From NCBI GenBank assembly GCA_036250225.1, contig JAPZLL010000005.1:1116001-1180000 (forward strand): 64,000 bases of DNA, written 5' to 3'. A program made the translations under genes and the position numbers. The notes beneath the pieces were generated by a model. It was given only the letters and a program-made list of their open reading frames with translations. It had not been told where the DNA came from and made no database searches. Positions 22,261 through 33,300 of this stretch are shown here, piece by piece; the stretch's first letter is position 1; every line of letters starts with the position of its first letter. The stretch comes from Cercophora sp. LCS_1. Its lineage: Eukaryota > Ascomycota > Sordariomycetes > Sordariales > Lasiosphaeriaceae.

Positions 22261-24967
22261 CTAAACCATAGGCTTCGACATGGGCGCAATAATGCCCTGT
22301 TTGAGGATAACTCTCGGCTTGGTAGACTCTTGGAACGTCTCCTTTGTGCTCCACTCGGGTCCAACAGGCAACCGCAGTGACCGCTCGTACTGATGATGAC
22401 TCTCGAAGGGATGGGGTAGCTGCGAGGCGAGATACTTGTCGTTCTGATGAAACATTAGCCTTGTCTCAAACACACTCTCGATAACGACCTACCTTCTTGA
22501 CACGCCTCTCGCTGATGATCACCCCCTTCAGCTTATAATCTTGCCGATCCTTTTGCTGGACACCTTCGATCTTCTTGACATACCGGCCCTGGTGTCGCTT
22601 CTTCTCCCGGTTGCTGATGCCCTCACCGACCCAACCGCCCCACCCGGGCAGGGTATTATCGATTTCCTTGTCGTCGTCTTCTTTCTCGATCTCAGCCTTT
22701 TCCCGCTCGAACTCGCCCACAACATCCTCGCCGGCGAATGCCCGCTTGATCAACTCTTCATCACGGATACTTGTTGGCAAGTGGATGGCGTCTTCGTCAT
22801 CCAAGTCCGCCTTGTCCTCGACCTGGCCGTTGGCAACAGCAATTTTGGGCTTGGCTTTAGTCTTGTTGGCAAGCACGGCGGCATTGGAAAGGTCAAGTTC
22901 CCCCGGATGGCTCTTAGTCTTTTTAGCCTTGCGGCCTTCTTGCCCAACCCGTGTCCATGCACCGGCGGCCCCAGGGGCAGATGGGGACGGTTTGCGCTCA
23001 GGGACGGACAGAATCTGCGGTATGCTGGCCCCGGTTGATATTTCGACTGTGGAGGCATTTCTTTCTCCCCTATTCTTCGATTTGTTCGAAGGCAGGAAAG
23101 GGTTGGTTTTGCCCGCTCCATATTGCCGGCGACCAATATCAACCTCCTCCTCTTCGCTCTCTTCCCGATCAGAGTCCAGCTCCCGGCGAATTTGCGCTAC
23201 GAGTTCGTCGTTTGCCTTCTTTCGCTCTTCCTCGCCCCTTTGCATGAATTTCATGGCCATTAGACCAGTTTGTGGCTCGTCGTCCTCATAGGCCGCCGCC
23301 CTCTCGAGTTGCTCTAGCAAACGGCGCTTGCGGTTGACGGGGTTTGAATCTTCGGATCCATCCGACATGTCATCATCATCGTCGTCGTCATTATCGGAGC
23401 CTTTTGTCCTGCCTTCAACACGTTTTCGAAGCTCTTCTTTCCGCTGCGCCATCTCGGTGAGTCCAGCGCGGAAATCGTCATCCCAGACAGCGCGGCCAGC
23501 CTTCTTGCCCAGCTTCGCCCATTTGCTCTCCCTGTGCCTTGTTCCCACACGCTCAAGAGCGCGCCTCCTGTCAGCAGCCTCCCGCTCTTCTTCGGAGTCG
23601 AGCTCGCCAGCCTCCGCCAGCTCCTCGTCGTTTGCTTGTTCCTCACGAAGAGCTTCTTTTCGGTGGATTCGACGGTAAGCCTTGCTCTTGATCTTCTTGA
23701 TGCGCTTGGCCCTGGCCGCTTCGCGATCGTGGCGTTCTCGTTCCTTGCGGCGCTGCTTCGCCAGCTCGATTTGCTCAGCCATGGTAAGCTTGCCTTCTTG
23801 GCTGGCCTCGGCTTCCCGTTCCTCTTTCTTGGGTCTTTCAGTGGGTCCAAGACCACTCTCTTCCATGATGGTGAGAATGGTCTGCTCCAGCTCTGTCCCA
23901 GCGGTCTTGTTCGTCAGGGGCATGAGCTCGCCGTTTGCAAGACCGGCGTCGTGAGCATTCTGAGCCAAAGGAAAGACCAGGTGATCCGCACGACGGTTGT
24001 GCTTGACAGTCTCGATCCACCTATCCAACGTCTCTGTCGTTTTCTCGTACGCCGCGCTGCGAAGGAGCTTGTCCTGCTGTCGCTTGGCCAATGGGACGTC
24101 AAGCTTTTTGGATGTTGCCTTTGTCGCCTTCTCCTCCTTGTTCATGAGCTTCAGGGACTTTTTGATATGAGGATCCTTGACACCAGCCAGACCAAGATCC
24201 TGCAAGCTGATCTTGGCCTTTTGTTTCGGCCCAGTCTGTTCCTCGCCCTCCTTGTCGTCGCCCGCAAAGCCAGCAATCATGCTCTGCAGCGCATCCAGGT
24301 CGGCCGGCTCTTCGTTGTCATCGCTATCGCTAGACTCGTCGCTCGAATCCTCATCCTCCTCTTCCGACCCAGACCCGGGCTCATCGGCAGCAGATTCATC
24401 CTCCTCCCACTGGTCCAGGGCCGTCGCAAGATCAATCGCATCGGAGCCCAACGACTCATCATCTTCATCCTCGTCCTCTTCCCCTTCCTCATCACTATCA
24501 TCCGCCCTCTTCGTCTTCTTCTTCTTCTTCTTCCCCCCAAACGCAAACCCCTCAAACTTTTCCTCGTCGCTCTCTCCAAACGCCTCATCCGAGTCAATCT
24601 CGGAGTCCTCATCCCCCTCCCCTACACCAACATGCCACTCCTCATCATCCTCCCCGTCCGAGAACCCCTTAAAACCATCATCGTCATCCTTTCTCGCCTT
24701 TTTCTTCCTCGGCGCATCGTCTTCGTCTTCGTCCTCATCCTCGTCTTCATCATCGTCGCCGTGTTGCCGTTTATTCCCCTTCTCCACCGTCTCCTCATCC
24801 AAATCCCTCGTCCTCACACCCCTCGGCTTCCTTGTCGGCACCTCCTGCTCCGCGATAGCAAACGCATCGAGAGCTTTGCTCGCCTTTGCTCTTGAGCTCT
24901 GTTTCCTCGCTTTCTTGGGACCCGAAGCAGGCAGCAGTGACCTGCCCTGAGCTTGACGACCAGGCAT
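22261..24967 (-). CDS. UTP14: U3 snoRNP/SSU processome protein UTP14
   Basis: Two exons, 24967-22493 and 22443-22261, giving 885 residues, close to the size of yeast Utp14. It acts in the nucleolar small-subunit processome and stimulates the DEAH helicase Dhr1 during 18S rRNA maturation (family knowledge). The N-terminal third is a series of long Asp/Glu tracts with Lys-rich blocks, including a Lys6 run. The family core includes DVPLAKRQQDKLLRSAAYEK and ETVKHNRRADHLVFPL at about 330-380. A basic helix with KRIKKIKSKAYRRIHRKEAL follows. The C-terminal signature PGWGGWVGEG lies near residue 775, and the second exon (NDKYLASQLPHPFESHHQYE) finishes the conserved C-terminus. It is divergent from mL41 with only 338 bp between the starts. 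Large antisense frames over it are codon-bias shadows. Confidence 0.96.
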
Positions 24968-25305
24968 TTTGACGAAGAAAATTTTGGTCGTTTTTGGGGG
25001 TTGTGTGAAGCAAAGCAAAAAATAGACCGACGTACTTTTTTTTTTCTGCCGGTTGTTCTTCGCAATTGCCTGATAGTATTTTTTGGCGGTCAAGCAAAGA
25101 AAGTTGCGGCTAATTTTTGGTGGGGTTGTTTCTTATCGATGAGATACCTGAAGAGCTCGGGCCGTTGGGCTTGGCATGTCACTTGTCTGCCAGCCAGCCT
25201 GCCAGCCGGAAAGGACGAAAACACCAAAAGGATTTTAGCGATCGATTCCCGTGCCGCCAACCCAACGACGATCCCCGTTGCAAACACGACAAAACCGAGT
25301 TCACG
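24968..25305. promoter_or_regulatory. bidirectional promoter UTP14 / mL41
   Basis: 338 bp between divergent start codons of two ribosome-related genes. Visible elements are a T/A-rich stretch with T9 near 25037 and a CCAGCC/CTGCCAGCC repeat at about 25187-25206. The spacing suggests shared control; this is inference. Confidence 0.5.
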
Positions 25306-25675
25306 ATGCAGCCGACACGAGTTCTTCAGGGTCTGCGATACCGCAAGCTGCGTCTTACGACCAAGGATGTGAACAAGGGGTTTTATAAAGGAACGGGTAC
25401 CGGTTCGATGGGTCGGCATACCAACAAGGGCGGCTACATTATCGAGTGGTCCAAGGTCCGGACGTATGTGGTTCCGTCGTTGGAAGGGTTCAAGGTACGT
25501 CTTTTCTCCAGTGAACGGAAGTTGGCCGAGGGTCTTGGGCTGATTGGGTGGTTAGCTCACTCCGTTCGTGTCGAAAAATGTCCGCAAACTATACGGCCAC
25601 TACGACGATGCGGAGGGTCCACGTAGCCCGTCGGCATACCTAGCGAGATGGAAGAGCGAGAACGGATTCGATTGA
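25306..25675 (+). CDS. MRPL27: mitochondrial large ribosomal subunit protein mL41 (MRPL27)
   Basis: Two exons, 25306-25494 and 25556-25675, giving 102 residues. Exon 1 encodes MQPTRVLQGLRYRKLRL, a basic start serving as mitochondrial signal, then LTTKDVNKGFYKGTGTGSMG and RHTNKGGYIIEWSKVRTYVV, which matches the TTK..NK.(M/F)YKGT..GxGRHTxxGGY core of yeast MRPL27. Exon 2 encodes LTPFVSKNVRKLYGHYDDAE and GPRSPSAYLARWKSENGFD, the conserved fungal C-terminus. The donor is GTACGT at 25495 and the acceptor is TTAG ending at 25555. The frame without splicing runs on to 25626 with an unrelated tail, so the true C-terminus is easy to miss. It is divergent from UTP14. Function is confident. Confidence 0.93.
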
Positions 25676-25926
25676 GCGGTGATACCAATTGGCCAGACGA
25701 CGGCATGCGACGATACGTGATAGAAAGTTCCGGGCTGAGGAACATCCTTGGGCTTGGATTCGGCGTTCAGAGGCGTTGATGTAAGATCAGGGGGCGTGTA
25801 TGATGGTGTACACTACACAATCTGATTCAAGATGTTGATATTATCATACTAGCCTAACGTATATCCAAAAAGGAGGGTATTAACGAAGGGGTATTATTGG
25901 GGAACAAGACAAAGGGAATTCCAAAA

Positions 25927-28596
25927 TCAAGGCTGAACCTGCGGCACCTCTTGCGCCGTGACAAACTTCTCCAAAACTGGTCTCTCACCGGGGGACACCA
26001 TTGGCGTCACAAAGTCCGGCGACGGGAGTCCTTCACTCACTCCGTCTTGCTCTCTGCTCGCCTCACCAAAGACACTGCTCAGTCCAGGTGTTGCTGGCCT
26101 TGAGGGCTGCAGGGTAATCATACTCGCCGTCTCAGCCTCCTTTCTCAGACTGAATGGCGTTGCCAACCCTTCGATAAACACCCTCTTTCCGGTGATCCCC
26201 TTCTCACCCATTGCCATGCCAGGTGACAAGAAACCCTCTTCCGCTCCATCCACCTGACCAAAACTCATAGCTGGTGTCTCATCGACGTCCCTGACCACCA
26301 CATTCCCCTCGCCTTCCACTTGTTTCTCATCCGTGACCAGCCGCCTATGCGATGGCCTAAGCCTCACAAGCTTGGCAAACTTACTCGAGCCTCCCTGGCC
26401 CTCCTGCCTCTGGATATCACTGAATGTCCTTGCACCGTCTCCCTCTCCCTCCCTAACCCGCTTGGTATCACCTTTATCTGCCTCCTCCTCTCTCCGAACC
26501 GTCATCTGGTCATGCTTGGATCCCCAGAGCGACCATAGCGACAATCCAAGACTTCGCACTTTCTTCTTCTCCAACTCATCCCCGCCAATCCTCCTCCTGC
26601 CGGCGAGCGCGGTGGGTGGAGGAACATCGCCTTCACCAAAGACCTGATAGCCAACCTTCATATCCTCAAGCCGACGCTTACGGATACGAGCGTGGGATTG
26701 ACGGAAGCGATTTTCCCAGCGGCGTTTGTGTTCCAGCCATTTGCGGACAGGGCCAACTTTGATGACACCCACATGCTCGCGGGGAACGGTGCAGCCCGGG
26801 AGCGACTCGGGCGGGGGGAGAGGAAAGATCGAACCATGGAAGTTGACTCGTTGGCGGATCATGTGGTTCTCAAACGGGGGAAGGGGGTCACCAGCTTTAC
26901 CAACCGATAGCTCCGGAGTTCGCTTGGGCTCCGTTTCCAGGGTTTGGGTTTCCTTCTTGGGTTTGCGCTTGGGTTTGTTTTCACCTTTGGGCGGATTGTT
27001 ATCATCACCTGTTGCAGAGCTGGCCCTTGAAATGACTGAGATTTGGTCGTCGTCGAGGATATCGATCTCGGTTTTCTGGGCCCTGGCGAGACACCAGGCA
27101 GAAAATTGCGCCACGCTCTGGTTTTGTTAGCAAAAGGGTAAACAGAGGAGGGAATTTTGCTTACTCTATACATGTACTTGGCTGGGCTTGTAAAGCTCAG
27201 TGTTGGTGCCACATGACACAACTCCTCCCACACTTGCAGCTGCACGTCGGTAGGCGGGTATTTCTCCAGGTGAGCCTTGGCGTTCTCATCCATCAACGAC
27301 TCATGAGGTTGGTATTGCCCTGGGTTGGCACATTTGTGCGCAAGATATATCTGCTCATCGCGAAGCATCTCTCCACCACCAACCATGATCAACAAGGGGC
27401 AAAGACCACCGAGCGTCGGCTGCATGACGGGACTGACGAGTGGATGAGCCAGCAACTCGTTTGTGGTATATATCTACTAGAGTTAGCCACGGGGTACGAA
27501 ACTGGTGTCAAGAACCGAACCTGAATCTGCTCCGTAATCTCAATGTTTTCGCCGTCAATAACAAGTGATAAACGATGCGTAGTTTCGGCGACGTCTTTCA
27601 AGGTCGGGATCTCGTTCGATTCGGAATCAAGCTTATCTGCAGCGAGCTCCTTCTTTTGGTGCGTGGCTTGCTTCTTGAGCTCACGTAATTCCTCCTCATC
27701 AGGTGGCGGCCACGCCATCGACGGTTTGTGATGGAAACCAGACTCCGGGATGTAGTCCAAGGGGCAATTCTCACTGACACTTGGGAATGAATGTGTCAAG
27801 TCCACCCAAGGACTGATGAGCACAGCACCCGCAGGTAAAGGAATCCCTCTATCTCTCAAGATCACTAGCAGCGACATAATCATGCCGCCTCCAGCAGAAT
27901 CACCGGCCAACACGATAGTGCTCGGCTCCTGTTGGGAGAGGAGATACAAGTAGGTCGCCAGACAGTCCTGAAGGCCACACGGGAAAGGGAATTGGGGTGC
28001 CAGGCGGTATCGAGGGGCAAGGGCTCTCGCCTTGAGCTTTCGGGCATGTCGCTGGATCTGGTAACGGTGCTCATCCACGCTTCCAAAGAAGTAAGCACCC
28101 CCGTGGACATACATCATGACCCGATTTCCAGGGTCGATATTCTTCTTACGCTCGTTGTAGTCGGCTTTCATCTCGATCCACTCGGCCTTGAGAGGACTCT
28201 TGGGTTTGCGCCATTGCCACCACTGCCTTCCGCCGACACGGCGAATGCCTTCTGGGCCGAGTTGTTCGGCCAAGAGGGACGCAGCCCGAGATAAATCGGG
28301 CTCTGGGATTTCCACCTCATCAACCTTGACCCATTGCGGATGGGGAACCCACTGGCTCGTAAATGCTTGTAGCTCCTCGACCGTGTGACGTGACGCATGC
28401 AGCAGGAATGACCGGATCAAATGGAGGCCTTCGTCGTATGTAATGTGTGCCGTAGGTTTTTGCCGACGTGGTTTGCGGTTCAGGTACTGGCTCCCCGTAA
28501 GCCGGTATCAGCGACGGCGAAACTCAAACTTACATGCGACACAAAGGTTGAGAGAACGGTTGGCGTAACCGCCAGACTGACCGTCGCTGTGTTCAT
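25927..28596 (-). CDS. HSL-family alpha/beta hydrolase (lipase/esterase) with long tail
   Basis: Four exons: 28596-28534, 28486-27521, 27473-27165 and 27117-25927, giving 842 residues. The catalytic part (about residues 90-450) has the HSL oxyanion motif HGGAYFFGS (HGG at 149-151) and the nucleophile elbow GDSAGG with Ser218. It also has PLLIMVGGGEMLRDE with Glu378 and Asp382, and CHVAPTL with His430. In classic HSL members the acid is Asp in a D-x-L-x-DE motif; here the first position is Glu. The N-terminus is hydrophobic (MNTATVSLAVTPTVLSTFV) and could anchor it in a membrane or lipid droplet. From about residue 447 a tail of about 395 residues follows, highly charged and mostly disordered, with FHGSIFPLPPPESLPG and a conserved-looking RRWENRFRQSHARIRKRR block. 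The substrate is unknown; a neutral lipid or carboxylester hydrolase is likely. Confidence 0.88.
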
Positions 28597-29162
28597 GTTG
28601 CGTATCTGAGAAAATAAACGACAGACCGGACGAGATTGACCCTGCTAGGGAGGCTGCTTGGGCATACTGGTATATATATGGAAAACGAAGTTATCCGAAG
28701 ACAAATAGCCGCCACTTTCGTCTCACCGTGGTTCGTCGTCTGAATTATGTGTGTCCGGCTGTTTCACTCAGGGGATGATGTCATCCGGCACCAGCAAATA
28801 ACGGCAGGCCAGGCAGGGTCTTGGGCTGAATGAGCAGCGACGTGGAGGTGACAACTGGCCGGCGACATACGTGGTATACCAATGATCGATAAATATGAAG
28901 AACGCTAGCGATTGAGTCGAAATTGCAAACAAATCTCGAATAACTGGACAGAAACCAAGTTCAATGTTTGAACAACGCAATTCGGGCAGCTCAGCGCCTG
29001 AAACAAAGCTGTCAACGCACTGACCACCCGCCCTCCCGCGATGCAAGCTCCGCGTCACCTTGGGCGTGCCTAGCTCGATCAAACCACGACGTTGCTCTCG
29101 CTCCTGCCCGCCGCGAAAACCAAACACTGCACCCCAAACCATACCCAACTCCATAGCCCATC
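28597..29162. promoter_or_regulatory. divergent promoter, hydrolase / RING gene
   Basis: 566 bp between divergent starts. A TATATATA-like element lies at about 28671-28679. Otherwise nothing specific is visible. Confidence 0.4.
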
Positions 29163-29825
29163 ATGGCGACCCAATACGAAAGTAAGTCTACTCAACCGCC
29201 CCAACCCAAGCTTCGCATGGCGGGGCACCGCTAACCCCCTCACCCAGTTGAGCATAACATCAAACCAACCAAATCCTCCACTCGCCGTCGCCAAGTCGAC
29301 ATGTCGACATTCACCTCCCACCTCTCCCAGATCGTGCCCTCCGATGCGCCGTCGTCCCCCGTGCACAACAACCCTCACGCGGTTGCCAACCCCGTCGACC
29401 TGGCCGCCCTCTTCCGTCTCGTTCAAGACCAAATGGGCACGCTGGCCACGACAGCGCCCACAGACGAGAACCGCGACTTTCTACAACAACTAGTCGAGGC
29501 CCTCGAGACAGATGTAGCCAACCCACCCGTCTCCCTCCCTGGCGTGTCACAAGAGTTCCTAGACGGACTGGATCGCGTTGCGCGCAAGCGTCTCAAGGAG
29601 GACGAGACATGCCCAATTTGCGCCGAGAAGTACCTAGATGACCAGTATTGCCTCGTCGTAGAGCTCCCCTGCCATCATAGTCACCGGTTTGACTTGGAAT
29701 GCGTCGGGCCCTGGCTGCGAAGCAAGGGGACATGCCCATTGTGCAGGAAAGAGCTCGCCAAGAAAAAGGAAGTTGTGGTTCAGGACGACGATGAAGAGGA
29801 TGATATGGATGGTCTTTACGCATAG
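29163..29825 (+). CDS. RING-type zinc finger protein, probable E3 ubiquitin ligase
   Basis: Two exons, 29163-29181 (only 19 bp: MATQYE plus one base) and 29248-29825, giving 198 residues. The C-terminal RING has CPIC, then LPCHHSHRFDLECV, then CPLC. Aligning from the last Cys of the middle cluster, the fifth zinc ligand position is Asp (HRFDLEC) where RING-H2 fingers usually have His or Cys. Asp ligands occur in some RING proteins such as Rbx1. A basic tail and an acidic DDDEEDDMD end follow the finger. The N-terminal part (HNIKPTKSSTRRRQVDM, then PVDLAALFRLVQDQM) has one amphipathic helix. A second in-frame ATG at 29301 could give a shorter form. The likely role is E3 ligase activity; the target is unknown. 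Convergent with the next gene, 129 bp apart. Confidence 0.87.
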
Positions 29826-29954
29826 TCGTAAGAAAGGAACTCAAGCTTTGTACACCTCCCCTGCTGGCTGTTTTCAGGAGGGTGCGGAATCTTGCATCTA
29901 TGAACAGACGCTCCCGTCCTCTTCCCTGCGAGGTTTCCCTATCAATGATAAGTT

Positions 29955-30380
29955 CTAGGGCGAAACCTTGCCGTGCTTCTTGCTCCCTGGGCTGCCGCTC
30001 TTGGTCTTCTTGTCCTCCTTTGACCCTGCCTTTTCATCCTTCTCGTCCGAGATCTCCTTGTTGGCTCCGCTGAATTCGAGGGGGCTGCCATTGCATTCGG
30101 TTTGCATGTTCGCCTTTTCCTCTTCGGGTTTCGTCATCTTCGAACTGAAGGATGCTTCCTCGTGGTCTGAGGGGTCAAGGTCGGAACCGCTCTTGGTGCT
30201 GTCGTTGGGACGAGGCTTCAATGATTGCCTGTCTTGATCATCCTTGTAGGGCATGGTGAGTCTGGTGGTAACATGGTATGCTCGGTGGTGTTGAACAAAA
30301 CGAGGGGTAGGCGATACTTGGCGCGGCCGGGCTCCAAGGAGCGATCGCATGGGCAATTGTGCAATTTGACGAGAAGCCAT
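29955..30380 (-). CDS. small protein with mitochondrial-type presequence
   Basis: A single exon of 141 residues starting at the ATG at 30380. The first 42 residues (MASRQIAQLPMRSLLGARPR onward to VTTRL) contain Arg/Ser/His and no acidic residue, a good mitochondrial presequence. The mature part begins MPYKDDQDRQSLKPRPNDST and is very hydrophilic, rich in Lys, Glu, Asp and Ser, so it is probably disordered. The YKDDQDR..LKP segment resembles a motif I have seen in small fungal proteins of unknown role; that is memory and not a search result. No enzymatic motif is visible. Confidence 0.7.
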   Translation of the reverse strand: MASRQIAQLPMRSLLGARPRQVSPTPRFVQHHRAYHVTTRLTMPYKDDQDRQSLKPRPNDSTKSGSDLDPSDHEEASFSSKMTKPEEEKANMQTECNGSPLEFSGANKEISDEKDEKAGSKEDKKTKSGSPGSKKHGKVSP

Positions 30381-33300
30381 GGTAATTGTGGTATAGATTT
30401 GGTTGAGCAGATTGTTTTCTGTGTTGAAATCCGCAAAGCGATCTTTGTGGAAAAGAACAATGGGTGAGAGAATGTTGCCATGTCATGGTGATGGCCAGAG
30501 AGGTACTTGCTTGCGTTCTGACGTCATTGCTGCACATCATGACCCGCAAAGCAACACTCAGACTTCCATTTCAACAGCACACTTGACAACACTGCGCTAA
30601 ACGCCCAAAGCATCAATTTCCGAGACAATACAGTGAGGATATCGAGTATTTCATACACTCAATCGCCCCATGGGGTTTTCAGTCAGCTCAACTAAACAAG
30701 ACGCCACATATGTCTGTCAACGTCGAAGACAGAGTCCTATCGAGTTTCGAGCATCGATACAATCGCAAGGCTTCAGCTTTGGGCTTTCCAACAATTACCC
30801 AAATGGATTCGAGACTTGGATGGGTCGCCGAGGTAGTTGAGCTCTTCGGCGGGGTTGTCGATGTGGACCCAAAAAATATCCCAGCCAACCCACGAACAAC
30901 TCGGACCACGGAGATCAGTTGGTCAAATGTGTTGGAGAGGGACGCCGGGACCAAGGTCAAGTGCAGAACCGGGCATGGAAGGCTATCAGTACCTTCCTTG
31001 ACCACGGAAAAGCTGAAGAGGCGTAGGGGAATTAAACTTCTAGGACTTGGGTCCCTGAACCCATCCCCCAAAACCACGATGCTATGAACACAAGACCATG
31101 TCTAAGTGAAAATAGGTTGGCCACATATCCTTTCACGGATATCTACTCCCCCACTAAAGTTTCTCTATCCCGTCAACGAGCATAGTGATCCTAAGCAACG
31201 AAGAGAATATAACACAACCTGACATATAGCGGTCGATCATGGCATGCAAGATGGGGGCAAGGGGCTTCAGGGTTTACCTTCGGCGATCTCACAGAGGGAA
31301 TCATAAAAGCAACGCTTGTCAGAGGCTCAATAACCCCGCAGCTTGAACAGAACTCACTATGGCAGAGAAACATTTGGCTGACCTGACGTTTAGTATGCAC
31401 CCCATCAAACACGCCCCGGCATGAAGATTCCAAGGCTTGGCTGGGACGATCATAGTCACTGGGTTTCCCGATCAGTGCCCAATACGGCAACGCATCTACA
31501 AACAGCGTTATGGCATGCAGAGGATCCGATCAAAGTTTCATCCCAGGTTTCTCATCGGCTTGGTCGATCTGCCGTCGTGGACCAGGAATTCATGGCATAA
31601 ACATTCACGGACGGGGAGACCCCAGCCAGGCGGTCAGGACGATGGCGTCTTTGCTCGGGCACTGTGGCATGTATGTCAGCGGGTTGCATCGTTCCGCCCC
31701 AATGGATCTCGCCCGCAACTCAGACAGTGGATGGATATTGGTCGCTAATCGGGCCCGAAGAACCGACGCTGCGCACACTAATTCTCCGCACCAGGCAGCC
31801 TATCGGCCGGTACCGAAAGAAAGCGAAGGATCGAGGTCTGGAAGCTTTCCAGAACGAATCTCACTTGCAGCAGGGCCTAATTTGCTGCGCAGGGACCGAC
31901 CATGTTTCCGTTTCAGGAGCTGCAGCAAAGTCCTCGACACCACCCTCCCCGCAGGACACACAGGTGTGCAATAGGGGCTGGCGTTGTTGGGGGACAGGAA
32001 CGGTAACCTCGGCGCCCCCGCCCCCTCTTCGCTATCAACCCCCTCCAGGTTCCAGTCGAGGTTTCATCGGATCCAAACGGGCCTCGGCGTGCGGAGTCGG
32101 CGACGACGGCCACTCGCCGCAAACTAGTCTGCCAGCCCCTTTTGTGGTCGCTTCGCAAAACCATGTGGACACCCGCGGGCCCCTCTCAGCCGGCCCACCA
32201 GTCACAGGCTGGCGTTGGACGGGTTTAATGAACAAACGCAGGGAGGCCGGCAGCATGCAATCGCTGCCGCAGCGTACCATACACGTGGTAAGCAGGGATG
32301 ACAGGTTCCAAGACCCCTCATCCTTTGGGTGGATGCCGGCTGGGGTGGGACGGCTGGTCTCTGCTGGACGGAGGCGCCGTCGTTGGCGTTGCGATGAATA
32401 TGGAAAATCCGTCCGTATTCGTGAATGCTTCGCTGCAGACGCCTCGGGCAACCTAAACTTGGGACGATAACAGACAAGTGAGAACTCACATTCTTGTCGT
32501 CACGTTTGGATGCTGCAATTTGCGGCTTTGAGCGACGCACGGATCGCCGACACCCCGCCCTCTCCCCTCTTGCGATCCTCCACACCCGCCCGAGCTGAGC
32601 GCTAACAGACGGGACTGATGGGTTTTGATAGAAGCTTGGGCCGATTACGGTGACTGCAAATTTCCGGTGAGCATCGAACCAGACACCAGGACCAGGTGCC
32701 GAAGAAATGGAAGAAGACCGAGAAAAATAGAATGTGTGGAATTGTGGAGGATGATCACCACTTCTCCCCTTTGCGCGCTTCGCCGCTATTTTCATCGATG
32801 GAGCTGTTTGCCACGAGGTCTTGTGTCAGGTTTCCTTGCAGGAGATTGCACTGCAGCATCGCAGGACCACTGCCGATATTGGCGGCGGTGGATGGTGGGA
32901 GTGCTGCGCACTCAAGGAGAAAGTATCCAATTGCCGTCGCCGCGGGTCACATTAGCAATCGTAGGGCGCTGGGCGACGCCCTGGCCATGTGGCATTTGTC
33001 CGCCAGGGTTGTCGCAAAAAGGAACAGGACTGAAGCGTGGAGGGCACATGGCATGGCGTCTTTGGCGTTGGTGACAGTTCTTGAAACCTCAAGCCACAGG
33101 AACAATGAACCTCCATCTTCAGCCGTCCTGCCGGTGCCTGGCGCGCCCTCGCTTCCTATTGAAGGACAGAGCGCCGGGTCGCTTCTAGACGACGTCTCCC
33201 GTCTCGACTCACAATTGACAAGTTGTCTGTTTGTCTCGTTCTTTGTGAGCACGCTCGAATTTGATGATGGCAACCGTCGCACCCTTGTGACACTGAAGCC

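Noticed and set aside
23534..24895. 453-codon plus-strand ORF
   Set aside because: Antisense to UTP14. Its hydrophobic Leu/Ile/Val/Arg composition follows from the Glu/Asp/Lys codons of the real gene.
31664..32470. 269-codon plus-strand ORF in the large gap
   Set aside because: Overlapped by similar frames on the other strand, rich in Arg/Gly/Pro/Ser, with no motif and no splice-compatible neighbours.
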